This document shows positions 51,552 to 59,171 of a DNA stretch of 64,000 bases, one piece after another. Position numbers and translations under genes: made by a program. The DNA is from Flavobacterium degerlachei (GTDB lineage Bacteria > Bacteroidota > Bacteroidia > Flavobacteriales > Flavobacteriaceae), in the NCBI RefSeq assembly GCF_900106645.1, contig NZ_FNMV01000005.1, positions 179,320 to 243,319 on the forward strand, given 5' to 3'. The notes beneath the pieces are model-generated. The model searched no databases. It saw only the letters and a program-made list of their open reading frames with translations, and had not been told where the DNA came from. Numbering within the stretch: the stretch's first letter is position 1; the number at the start of each line of letters is the position of its first letter.

Positions 51552-52220
51552 TTAAAATTTCCCAAAAAAGGAAGAGATATCAAAGTAAAACGATATTTCT
51601 TCTCCGTTAGCTTTTTTTAATTTTAACTTATCGTATGCTTTTCCTTCGTGTTGCAAAAGAGACTGACCTAACATTTGGCAATTTTCACAATTGTTTCGGA
51701 CGTATATATATTCTTCTTTTACATCTTTTACTTTTATCGCTGTTTCAAAAGACAAACCATCTTTTTTTGAACTCTTAGGGATTTCTTTTGAAATTTTTGT
51801 ATCAATAAAAGTGTAGTTTCCTTCTTCAAAATTGACTTCTGAGCTTAGCATTTTGAATTTGACTTGCTCTTTTTTTAAAGCCGTATATTTATAAGTGTCT
51901 GTATTATCTGAGTCTGTGTGGTATTCATAAAAGGTACTTCCTTTTACCCACCAGTTTCCTGCTTCTTCAAATTCGTCTGTAATTCCCTCTGAGATGGTTT
52001 TGAATTTCAAGTTGAAGGTTCCATCAGAATTGCGTTCCATTTCCCATTCCTTGTTAACATCAGCAAGTTGTTGACCGGTTTCTGAGCCTTTCCAAACTCC
52101 TACTAAGCGATTGTCAATTTGTTTCCCGTTTGTCAAAGTGGTCAGCTTTGCAGTAGAACATGAACTAAAAGTTATTGCGATGAATGATAAGAGGACAAGG
52201 AATTTGAATTGTTTTCTCAT
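51552..52220 (-). CDS. lipoprotein of unknown function
   Basis: The 222-residue protein has a lipoprotein signal with lipobox 'FSSC' (Cys21), then 'VGVWKGSETGQQ', which resembles the strand start of lipocalin-like 'GxW.G' proteins. Later 'VRNNCENCQMLGQSLL' contains a CxxC pair. I do not recognise the family. The gene is flanked by two copies of a 66-bp direct repeat, one upstream of the start and one just after the stop. It is the first gene inside the 5-kb segment between inverted dispersed repeats. Confidence 0.7.
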   Translation of the reverse strand: MRKQFKFLVLLSFIAITFSSCSTAKLTTLTNGKQIDNRLVGVWKGSETGQQLADVNKEWEMERNSDGTFNLKFKTISEGITDEFEEAGNWWVKGSTFYEYHTDSDNTDTYKYTALKKEQVKFKMLSSEVNFEEGNYTFIDTKISKEIPKSSKKDGLSFETAIKVKDVKEEYIYVRNNCENCQMLGQSLLQHEGKAYDKLKLKKANGEEISFYFDISSFFGKF

Positions 52221-52250
52221 GTTTATTAGGTTTTAATTTCTGTTAGTATT

Positions 52251-52316
52251 GCCGCTTTGTAAAACGTTACAATTGTGATATAAATTAAAATGGGTAGTTG
52301 TTGTAAAGGAGTACCA
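52251..52316 (+). repeat. 66-bp direct repeat, right copy (upstream of lipoprotein gene)
   Basis: It includes GTTACAATTGTGATATAAAT and matches the left copy at 51481. It lies in the promoter side of the lipoprotein gene. Confidence 0.7.
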
Positions 52317-52390
52317 GATTTAGAAATATTATTTTAAATATGCGAACCACATGAAAGGGTTTGTACGGCAGCGGGGACCGCTAACGTTTT

Positions 52391-52493
52391 GCTACTTTGA
52401 GATGGCTGGAAGTTCGTAACCGCTCAATTTTCGGCTTAACGAAAACTTGATGCGAAACGACAATTCCACTAAATTCCAGCTATATCAAAGCAT
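52391..52493 (+). ncRNA. candidate bridge-RNA-like structured segment upstream of the IS110 transposase
   Basis: Two nested pairings are visible. The outer one is CTTTGA-GATG-GCTGGAA (52395-52411) with TTCCAGC-TATA-TCAAAG (52474-52490), leaving a 4x4 internal loop. The inner one is TTCGTaaCCG (52413-52422) with CGGcttaACGAA (from about 52432). IS110-family elements are known to use a non-coding end as a guide ('bridge') RNA. Assigning that role here is inference, and the RNA ends are unknown. Confidence 0.35.
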
Positions 52494-52535
52494 CTATGTA
52501 AAAGCATAACTTTGAGAGTACTAAAAACGAAGATT

Positions 52536-53609
52536 ATGCAATTACAAGACGCCTTTTCTATTCCAAAGATATTCATTGGTTTAGATATTCACAAAAAAAG
52601 CTGGACAGTTTCTATCCAAACAGATTTATTTTTTCACAAGACCTATTCGATGCCTTCTAATGCTGAGGATTTGTACCAATATGTGGAGCGAACATTTCCA
52701 AATCATGCTGTAGATTTAGTTTATGAAGCGGGTTGTTGTGGATTCTCCGCAGCACGATATTTTTTAAACTTGGGTTGGAATGTTTTAGTTGTTAATCCCT
52801 CAGATGTGAAGACAGGAGATAAAGAGCGATATCAAAAAACAGATGCCTTAGATTCCAAAAACTTGTCCAATCAATTAAAATCAGGTGTTCTTAAAGGAAT
52901 TTTTATTCCAACTGAAGAACACGAACAATTTATGACTTTGGCTCGCCATAGAACCCAAGTCACAAAGAAACTGCGACAAACCAAATCACATATCAAAAGT
53001 ATGTTGCTGTTTCATGGTATTAAAATTCCCGAAGAGTTTGATAATTCAAATTGGACTATAGCTTTTATTGCGTGGTTAGAAGAAATAAAATTTAGCACTT
53101 CTTGTGGCGATTTAGCCTTGCAAGGAAAAATACGAATGTTCAAGTTTATCAAATCAGAATACTTAGAAATTGCTAATCAAATGCGTGCTTATTGTAGAAA
53201 AAACAATAAGAAAGATTACAATCTTTTGAAAAGTATTCCTGGAATAGGAGGGTATTTAGCGAGTGTAATCTTGGCCGAATGTGGAGATTTACGCCGATTT
53301 AATAATGAAGGCCAATTTAGTTCCTTCATCGGATTAGTACCTGGAATCTATAATAGCGGAGGATCAGAAAAGTGTTTAGGAATCACACCGAGGAGTCGCT
53401 CACAATTACGCAGTTATTTAGTCGAAGCGGCATGGATAGCCATTAGAAAAGATACCGAAATGCAAAATTATTACCGAAAACATCAAGGTAAAAACGTCAA
53501 GAGTGTCATTATAAAAGTGGCCCATAAAATGGCCAGAAGAATTCTTTCGGTCATCAAAACAGAAACACCCTATCAAATCAACAGAAACTTAGTACCAATA
53601 ATACAATAA
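52536..53609 (+). CDS. IS110-family transposase/recombinase
   Basis: The ATG at 52536 gives 357 residues; the upstream TTG at 52512 adds only eight. The RuvC-like DEDD domain shows Asp17 ('IFIGLDIHKK'), Glu64 ('VYEAGCCGF') and Asp103/Asp106 ('KTDALDSKNL'). The C-terminal Transposase_20 domain has 'LLKSIPGIGGYLASVILAE', 'FIGLVPGIYNSGGSEK' with the expected serine, and 'YLVEAAWIAIR'. The gene is intact, so the element may still be active. It sits between a lipoprotein gene and a large ATPase gene. Confidence 0.93.
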   Translation: MQLQDAFSIPKIFIGLDIHKKSWTVSIQTDLFFHKTYSMPSNAEDLYQYVERTFPNHAVDLVYEAGCCGFSAARYFLNLGWNVLVVNPSDVKTGDKERYQKTDALDSKNLSNQLKSGVLKGIFIPTEEHEQFMTLARHRTQVTKKLRQTKSHIKSMLLFHGIKIPEEFDNSNWTIAFIAWLEEIKFSTSCGDLALQGKIRMFKFIKSEYLEIANQMRAYCRKNNKKDYNLLKSIPGIGGYLASVILAECGDLRRFNNEGQFSSFIGLVPGIYNSGGSEKCLGITPRSRSQLRSYLVEAAWIAIRKDTEMQNYYRKHQGKNVKSVIIKVAHKMARRILSVIKTETPYQINRNLVPIIQ

Positions 53610-54004
53610 AAATAACCTTCTTAATAAACTCAACCATACAAGAAAAATAGACTACAAAACAGCTGTGGTGGTTCTGTAAAATGAATCCACATCTCAAAGC
53701 AGGTAGCTATTTTATTTATTCTTACAATCATACCGATGCTGGTGGCTGCCATAAGCAGACCACATATAGGAGCGTGAGCTTTAAGATTATAAAAAGAAAT
53801 ATTATGAAATAAAAGAGAAATGAGTTCTTGGCATCATTGAAAAAGTTAGAATAACTTTTTCAGTCCAAAGCTTTCAGCGGACAAAAAGTTGTTTCCAACT
53901 TTTCCAACAAGCCGCTGGAACGGAATTCGTAATCGAAAAATGCCCTACATATAACCCTCTTAAAAGTTGTTAATAACTTAATGATGCTTTACATAGGAAC
54001 AGCT
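53610..54004. other. non-coding segment between IS110 transposase and ATPase gene
   Basis: It contains the right IS110 inverted repeat (53690-53707), a TATATGTGG/TATATGTAGG direct pair on the minus strand (near 53760 and 53948), and a cluster of hairpins at 53838-53916. No open frame was recognised. Confidence 0.5.
53838..53916. repeat. cluster of strong hairpins downstream of the IS110 and ATPase genes
   Basis: First hairpin GAAAAAGTT-agaat-AACTTTTTC (about 53838-53862). Then a two-step stem, CAGCGG (outer) pairing with CCGCTG, enclosing AAAAGTTG-tttc-CAACTTTT. It may be a terminator region for the ATPase gene or an IS end structure. Confidence 0.55.
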
Positions 54005-54018
54005 GTTACCGGCTGGGC
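54005..54018 (+). repeat. 14-bp inverted repeat, left boundary of ATPase unit
   Basis: GTTACCGGCTGGGC. The inverse, GCCTTGCCGGTAAC, occurs at 56236-56249; the two agree at 12 of 14 positions. The ATPase gene fills the space between them. Confidence 0.55.
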
Positions 54019-54023
54019 TTATT

Positions 54024-56201
54024 TTAGATTAGAGTGTCTCTAACGGCTTGATATAATTGTTTTAAATGCTCGTTTGACATATCAAGTATTGGCTCATACA
54101 TAAACGAATTTAAATGAATGTTTTCGGGCGTCATTAGATTTACTTGTTCTAATATTTCAATGTTTGCAGTTTCGCCAGTAAAGTCATTTTTGAATCGTTG
54201 AATTAAAGCATACGTTTGATTAGTTGTAATACCATTCCAAAACACATTATCATTAATTTTAGCTACCATAAACTCTTCTGCTTTAAGTCTGATTGCAATT
54301 GCTAAAACAATTTTGTTTTCTAAATCAATATTTTGATTTACTGTACCTAAAATTATGTTAGCAGAATTATAAATAACATCAATTACAAGATTTCCTGGAG
54401 AAGCTAAACTTAATGTTGCTTTATCTATTAAAATAGTTTTGAGATTTGTTTCTAATGCAGCAATAGTTATTGTACTTGTATTACTTTTAAAATGTAATAA
54501 AGAAGTTAGATTAGAAAATATATTATCTTGACCAGAATATTCAGCAATGTTGCGAACAAAAGGAATTGATGCAATAAGCATTTCACTGTTTGTATGTAAA
54601 TTATCTTTCCAATAACTAAATGGATTATTCTGATATTTTTCTGTAACCAAATTAATTCCCGTTGTTGTTCTTATTGTATTAAGCTTATTATTTCTTCCCA
54701 TATTTAATCGACTAGTAATTGTACGATGAAAATCAAAATTATGAGTCAAAATTATTTGGTAAAAAAGTGGTTCTTCTGAAATTTCTTTTAGGTATTCAAT
54801 TATTGCATATTTATTCTTGTAATCAAATGAATCAGCAATATCGTCAACAATAAAAATTGTTTCTTGATTAGCATTTTTTCTAGCTCTAACTTCAAAAATT
54901 ATGTGCAAAATATAAAGAGCTCTTCTTTCTCCTTGGCTCAATACTTTCATTAATTCAGGTTCTTCTATATTTTTTTCTTGATGCAATGCATCATCATCAG
55001 AAAAAATAAAATTCAAGTTGGGTGTTTCACTTTTTAAAATTACATCATCTTGATTTCTCATTTCTAACTTAAAAGGAACAGAAAAGCGTTTGTTAAAAAT
55101 ATTTATAACATCTTTCCAATCTGTAGCTTCTGCTTTTGCTTGTATTATTATAGCTTCAATTTCTTCTCTACCTTTTTTGTATTCTTCAATTAACCTATTA
55201 TATAAATCCTTTTGGTCAATAAAATATGAAGTCCAAATATCCTTTTTAAATTTTTCTAAATTGCTTAACTCAGGAAGAATATCTTTATTGTCAAAAAGAT
55301 ATTCTCTAAACTCTCTTAATTGAGCATTTGAAAGTTTACTATCAATATCATTAAACTTTTTTTGTATATCAGCATCACTTAAAACTGTTTCCATTTCTTT
55401 TGAAATAATTTCTTGTAAATCTACTTCGCTTGTAATTATGTCATTAGAAGTTCCGTTAAATAAGTTTACAGAATGCTGGGCTTCAAAAAAGCCATTTGAT
55501 TTTAAGTTCTTTTGAATTTCTGAAACATTAGAATGGTTAAAACCTTTTTTTAGGTATTTCGAAGATTCAATAAGAGTATTATATCTTTCAATGTATTCTT
55601 GGATTTGCTTTTTAAAGTCTTTTGTGTTTAAAAACGCAACTACTTTTTCTTCAAATATTTTATTGTAAGTTATAGCTGAAAATTTATGTTCAGTATTTTC
55701 AGCAACAAAATTTTCAAGGTCAAGCAAAATGTCAAAAAAAGATTTATTACCAAATACTTTCGACAATTCATTTTCAATTGGATTTCCACGACTTGTTAAA
55801 CCAGATAATTGTTTAAGTTTGGAAATTAAATTATTTTTTTCCTTATCGATAGCTTCTAAAATTTCTTCGTATCTATCTTTAAGTGCTCTATTTACAAGTA
55901 AAGTAGAAAGTTTATCTGATTTGTATTTTTCTAAATAGGGTTCAATAACGAATATTTGTTGTGCTGAAATATCAATATCTAGTTCATTTTTTATTTCACG
56001 TATAGTTACTCTTTCGGGAAAAATAATGTCGCTTGTAGTTTTATTTGCGCTATAGTCTTTGCAAGTTTTTGCAAATGATGTTTTCATTGTACCATTTGGC
56101 GCATAAATTGAAAAGACTTTTTTTACAGAGAAGTCAAATGCGTGGGAAAGACTTTTAATTCCATAACAATTGTCAAATTTAATTTTTAGTGTTGTAATCA
56201 T
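54024..56201 (-). CDS. SMC/ABC-type AAA_13-like ATPase, candidate defence protein
   Basis: The 725-residue protein has a split ATPase head. Walker A is 'IYAPNGTMKTSF' (residues 34-42), with Met where most families have Gly before the Lys. The middle (about 90-400) is helical and rich in Lys/Glu, probably coiled coil. The ABC signature 'LSQGERRALYILHIIFEVRA' lies near 418 and Walker B 'ETIFIVDDIADSFD' near 445, followed by 'ILTHNFDFHRTI'. The last 230 residues have no recognised domain and end '...NSFMYEPILDMSNEHLKQLY'. Related RloC/PrrC-like and AAA_13 ATPases act in phage defence, but no HxxxR-type nuclease motif or partner gene is visible, so function is inferred only from type and location. 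Confidence 0.75.
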   Translation of the reverse strand: MITTLKIKFDNCYGIKSLSHAFDFSVKKVFSIYAPNGTMKTSFAKTCKDYSANKTTSDIIFPERVTIREIKNELDIDISAQQIFVIEPYLEKYKSDKLSTLLVNRALKDRYEEILEAIDKEKNNLISKLKQLSGLTSRGNPIENELSKVFGNKSFFDILLDLENFVAENTEHKFSAITYNKIFEEKVVAFLNTKDFKKQIQEYIERYNTLIESSKYLKKGFNHSNVSEIQKNLKSNGFFEAQHSVNLFNGTSNDIITSEVDLQEIISKEMETVLSDADIQKKFNDIDSKLSNAQLREFREYLFDNKDILPELSNLEKFKKDIWTSYFIDQKDLYNRLIEEYKKGREEIEAIIIQAKAEATDWKDVINIFNKRFSVPFKLEMRNQDDVILKSETPNLNFIFSDDDALHQEKNIEEPELMKVLSQGERRALYILHIIFEVRARKNANQETIFIVDDIADSFDYKNKYAIIEYLKEISEEPLFYQIILTHNFDFHRTITSRLNMGRNNKLNTIRTTTGINLVTEKYQNNPFSYWKDNLHTNSEMLIASIPFVRNIAEYSGQDNIFSNLTSLLHFKSNTSTITIAALETNLKTILIDKATLSLASPGNLVIDVIYNSANIILGTVNQNIDLENKIVLAIAIRLKAEEFMVAKINDNVFWNGITTNQTYALIQRFKNDFTGETANIEILEQVNLMTPENIHLNSFMYEPILDMSNEHLKQLYQAVRDTLI

Positions 56202-56235
56202 TATATTTCTTTGGTTGTTATCTACGATTTTTTTC

Positions 56236-56249
56236 GCCTTGCCGGTAAC
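56236..56249 (-). repeat. 14-bp inverted repeat, right boundary of ATPase unit
   Basis: GCCTTGCCGGTAAC, the near-complement of 54005-54018. It lies 34 bp upstream of the ATPase start. Confidence 0.55.
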
Positions 56250-56452
56250 TTGCGAATAGGCCTGACGTTATCAGACCTATCATCCCTAAATGGGGTTGCT
56301 TTGTCTGATAAACTTCTGGTTTTGTTTATTACCAAATATATAACTTTCTACCGAAAATACTGATTAAATAAATTCAGCTTCCCAAATGTAATTTGTTTTT
56401 ACACAAGAACTTTACGGGAAACCTCAAAGGGAGTTTTTATGTACTGATTTTT
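56250..56452. other. non-coding gap right of the ATPase gene
   Basis: It contains short inverted stretches such as TATCAGAC / GTCTGATA (56269 and 56308) around CCCTAAATGGGG, which could fold as a hairpin on either strand. No gene was recognised. Confidence 0.45.
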
Positions 56453-56556
56453 TAGCCCTGATTGCAGCGGCATCTCCCGTTCTAGAAAAACAAGGCTTTT
56501 TTTTAGCCGTAGTTTTTATTATCGGGAATAAAGCGGATAGCAGGAAATAGCTCCTA
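56453..56556 (+). repeat. dispersed structured repeat, copy 2
   Basis: Starts TAGCCCTGATTGCAGCGGC and ends GCAGGAAATAGCTCCTA. The central hairpin has CCCG/CGGG, AAAAAC/GTTTTT-type and GGCT/AGCC pairing. The flank pairing AGC-CCTG with CAGG-aaata-GCT can close the whole element. It is opposite in orientation to copy 1 and lies about 100 bp upstream of the prfA promoter. Confidence 0.8.
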
Positions 56557-56658
56557 AAAAAATTAAAGATTTATAGACATTTTTTGTGCTCTTACGGATG
56601 ATGCTTTGTCTTATATAGGTAAAAGTTTTTCTTAGCAAGGAATTAGCAAAAAGGGAAT

Positions 56659-56689
56659 ATTGGAAAGTGAATACTTTTTCGTAATTTTG
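56659..56689 (+). promoter_or_regulatory. predicted promoter of prfA
   Basis: ATTG (56659-56662), 19 nt, TAATTTTG (56682-56689), then 24 nt to the prfA ATG. It fits the Bacteroidota promoter consensus. Confidence 0.7.
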
Positions 56690-56713
56690 CACTCCAAATA
56701 AAGGACTAAGATT

Positions 56714-57790
56714 ATGTTAGATAGACTTCAAATAGTAAAACAGCGTTTCGATGAGATATCGGATTTGATCATCCAGCCGGATGTAATCTCTGATCAGAAG
56801 CGTTATGTGCAATTGAATCAAGAGTATAAAACTTTGAAAGCATTAGCAGAAAAGCGCGATGAATACGTGCTTATCATGGCTAATATTGAAGAAGCAAACG
56901 AAATTATAGCCGACAATAGTGATGCTGATATGACCGAAATGGCCAAAATGCAACTAGAAGAGGCAAAGGAAAGATTACCGGAACTAGAGGAAGAAATCAA
57001 ATTTATGTTGATCCCGAAAGATCCTGAAGATGCTAAAAATGTAATGGTGGAGATTCGTGCCGGTACCGGTGGGGATGAAGCGAGTATTTTTGCAGGGGAT
57101 TTGTTCCGTATGTACACTAAATATTGTGAAAATAGAGGTTGGAGAACATCGGTTGTTGATATGAATGAAGGAACTTCTGGTGGTTTTAAAGAGGTGATTT
57201 TTGAAGTTAGCGGTGAAGATGTTTACGGAACTTTGAAATTTGAAGCGGGTGTACACCGTGTGCAACGTGTTCCTCAAACGGAAACGCAAGGACGTGTTCA
57301 CACCTCGGCAGCGACTGTTATGGTGCTTCCGGAAGCAGAGGAATTTGATGTTCAAATTGATATGAACGATGTTCGTGTGGATTTTTTCTGTTCTTCTGGA
57401 CCAGGTGGACAATCTGTAAATACTACGAAATCAGCAGTGCGTTTAACGCATATTCCAACTGGTTTAGTAGCGCAATGTCAGGATCAAAAATCACAACATA
57501 AGAATAAGGACAAAGCCTTTGGTGTATTGCGTTCTCGTTTATACGAGCAGGAATTAGCCAAGAAACAAGCTGAAGATGCTACTAAACGTACGTCTCAAGT
57601 AAGTTCTGGTGACCGTTCTAATAAAATACGTACTTACAACTACGCGCAAGGTCGTGTGACTGATCACAGAGTTGGTTTGACACTTTACGATCTAGGAAAC
57701 ATCATGAATGGTGATATCCAGAAAATTGTTGATGAACTTGCATTAGTGAATAACATGGAGAAACTGAAAGAAGCAAGTGAGGTTTTTTAA
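56714..57790 (+). CDS. prfA: peptide chain release factor 1
   Basis: RF1 terminates translation at UAA and UAG codons. It has 358 residues, the standard length. The GGQ loop is '[17 protein letters not shown]' at about residue 229. The first part of the chain is helical ('[19 protein letters not shown]'), and '[22 protein letters not shown]' is present. The tripeptide region for stop-codon reading lies in '[18 protein letters not shown]'. It is the first housekeeping gene right of the accessory segment. Confidence 0.97.
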   Translation: MLDRLQIVKQRFDEISDLIIQPDVISDQKRYVQLNQEYKTLKALAEKRDEYVLIMANIEEANEIIADNSDADMTEMAKMQLEEAKERLPELEEEIKFMLIPKDPEDAKNVMVEIRAGTGGDEASIFAGDLFRMYTKYCENRGWRTSVVDMNEGTSGGFKEVIFEVSGEDVYGTLKFEAGVHRVQRVPQTETQGRVHTSAATVMVLPEAEEFDVQIDMNDVRVDFFCSSGPGGQSVNTTKSAVRLTHIPTGLVAQCQDQKSQHKNKDKAFGVLRSRLYEQELAKKQAEDATKRTSQVSSGDRSNKIRTYNYAQGRVTDHRVGLTLYDLGNIMNGDIQKIVDELALVNNMEKLKEASEVF

Positions 57791-57797
57791 ATTGGTT

Positions 57798-57808
57798 TTG
57801 GGTTTTAG
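57798..57808 (+). repeat. 11-bp inverted repeat, left of the four-helix-bundle gene
   Basis: TTGGGTTTTAG in a GT-rich stretch (57791-57822). The exact inverse CTAAAACCCAA is at 58193-58203. Confidence 0.6.
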
Positions 57809-57836
57809 GTTATAGGTTTTTGTAAAACTAAAATAT

Positions 57837-58196
57837 ATGAGAAACTTTAGGGATTTAGAAGTTTGGCAAAGTTCTGTTTTATTTGTTAAAAAAATATACA
57901 TAATTACCAGTACGTTTCCTAAAGAAGAAAAATATGGATTGGTGTCGCAAATTAATAGATGCGCAGTTTCAATTCCTTCAAATATAGCAGAAGGTTGTTC
58001 TAGAACGTCTCAAAAAGTCTTTTCTAGATTTTTACAAATAAGTTTAGGTTCGGCCTTTGAACTAGAGACACAAATTGAAATTGCTAAAGAGATAGGCTTC
58101 GTGGATGTAACTTTACACTTGGAAATTATCACCGAGCTTAATGTTATTCAAAAAAGAATTCAATCTTTGAAAAAATATGTTGATTCTAAGGTCTAA
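57837..58196 (+). CDS. four-helix-bundle protein (23S rRNA intervening-sequence / bAvd-like family)
   Basis: The 119-residue all-helical protein starts 'MRNFRDLEVWQSSVLFVKKIY' and contains 'SQINRCAVSIPSNIAEGCSR' and 'SLGSAFELETQIEIAKEIGF'. These are hallmarks of the TIGR02436/S23 family found in intervening sequences of 23S rRNA and related to the accessory protein Avd of diversity-generating retroelements. The molecular role is unknown; basic surfaces suggest nucleic-acid binding. It lies between prfA and pyrF and is bracketed by an exact 11-bp inverted repeat with GT-rich and AC-rich arms, so it may be a small transferred cassette. Confidence 0.9.
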   Translation: MRNFRDLEVWQSSVLFVKKIYIITSTFPKEEKYGLVSQINRCAVSIPSNIAEGCSRTSQKVFSRFLQISLGSAFELETQIEIAKEIGFVDVTLHLEIITELNVIQKRIQSLKKYVDSKV

Positions 58197-58236
58197 AACC
58201 CAACACTCAGCTAACACCCAACACCTAACACCCAAC
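58193..58236 (+). repeat. AC-rich repeat, right of the four-helix-bundle gene
   Basis: CTAAAACCCAA (58193-58203, inverse of 57798-57808) followed by repeated AACACCCAACA / AACACCTAACA units up to the pyrF start. It overlaps the stop codon of the four-helix-bundle gene. Confidence 0.65.
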
Positions 58237-58240
58237 AAAA

Positions 58241-59065
58241 TTGACTACACAACAACTAATCGAGCAAATCAAAATCAAGAAATCATTTTTGGCTGTAGGC
58301 CTAGATGTTGATTTAGATAAAATCCCTTCCCATTTATTAGAACTTGAAGATCCCATTTTCGAATTTAATAAAGCAATCATCGACGCCACACACGATTTAT
58401 GTGTTGCCTACAAACCCAATATCGCTTTTTTTGAAGCGTATGGGATTAAAGGATGGATGTCGTTACAAAAAACTATCAATTACATCAACGATAATTATCC
58501 TGATATCTTTACTATTGCCGATGCAAAACGTGGCGATATAGGCAATACGTCATCAATGTATGCCAAAGCTTTTTTTGAAGATTTAAACTTTGACAGTGTG
58601 ACCGTTGCTCCTTATATGGGAAAAGACTCGGTTGAACCTTTCTTAGCGTTCGAAAATAAACATACTATCATGTTGGCTTTAACGTCAAACGAAGGTGCTT
58701 TTGATTTTCAAACTTTATTATTGGACGGAAAAGAACTGTACAAACAAGTGCTAGAAACCTCTAAGACTTGGAAAAACAGTGAAAATCTGATGTATGTGGT
58801 AGGTGCTACAAAAGCAGAATACTTCACAGAAATCCGTAAAATTATTCCAGACAGTTTCATATTAGTTCCTGGAGTAGGAGCGCAGGGAGGAAGTCTTTCT
58901 GAAGTGTGTAAATACGGAATGAATGATAATATCGGATTACTGATTAATTCTTCAAGAGGAATCATCTATGCATCAAAAGGAACTGATTATGCCGAAAAGG
59001 CAAGAGCGGAAGCTTTGAAAATGCAACAGGAGATGGAGGGAATAGTTAATTCGAAGTTTAAATAG
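58241..59065 (+). CDS. pyrF: orotidine 5'-phosphate decarboxylase
   Basis: PyrF makes UMP from OMP, the last step of de novo pyrimidine synthesis. It has 274 residues, the longer type 2 form. The start is a TTG; the resulting '[24 protein letters not shown]' begins as expected for the family. Catalytic residues are in '[15 protein letters not shown]'. The phosphate-binding end has 'VPGVGAQGG' and '[10 protein letters not shown]'. The AC-rich repeat ends directly at the start codon, so the native leader may have been replaced. Confidence 0.93.
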   Translation: MTTQQLIEQIKIKKSFLAVGLDVDLDKIPSHLLELEDPIFEFNKAIIDATHDLCVAYKPNIAFFEAYGIKGWMSLQKTINYINDNYPDIFTIADAKRGDIGNTSSMYAKAFFEDLNFDSVTVAPYMGKDSVEPFLAFENKHTIMLALTSNEGAFDFQTLLLDGKELYKQVLETSKTWKNSENLMYVVGATKAEYFTEIRKIIPDSFILVPGVGAQGGSLSEVCKYGMNDNIGLLINSSRGIIYASKGTDYAEKARAEALKMQQEMEGIVNSKFK

Positions 59066-59171
59066 TTCGTTTCAAGTGTAAAAGCTGTTTAAGGTTTAAA
59101 GTTTTTTGTATTGTGTGTAAAAATTAAAACACGAATTGCACTGATTAAAAGTAATAACCTTGTGTATTCTT

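Larger units (their letters stand above)
52391..53707 (+). mobile_element. IS110-family insertion sequence (ends approximate)
   Basis: The transposase gene is bracketed by GCTAC-TTTGAGATG (52391-52404) and its inverted counterpart CATCTCAAAGcagGTAGC (53690-53707). Such subterminal inverted repeats are known in the IS1111 branch of the IS110 family. The exact ends cannot be fixed from one copy because this family leaves no clear target duplication. Confidence 0.6.

Noticed and set aside
54005..56249. ATPase unit as an integron gene cassette
   Set aside because: The 14-bp ends do not fit the RYYYAAC/GTTRRRY core sites of attC and no integrase gene is in the window.
56984..57412. 142-residue frame on the minus strand inside prfA
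   Set aside because: It is a shadow of the RF1 gene; the low-complexity His/Arg/Phe content is typical of antisense frames.
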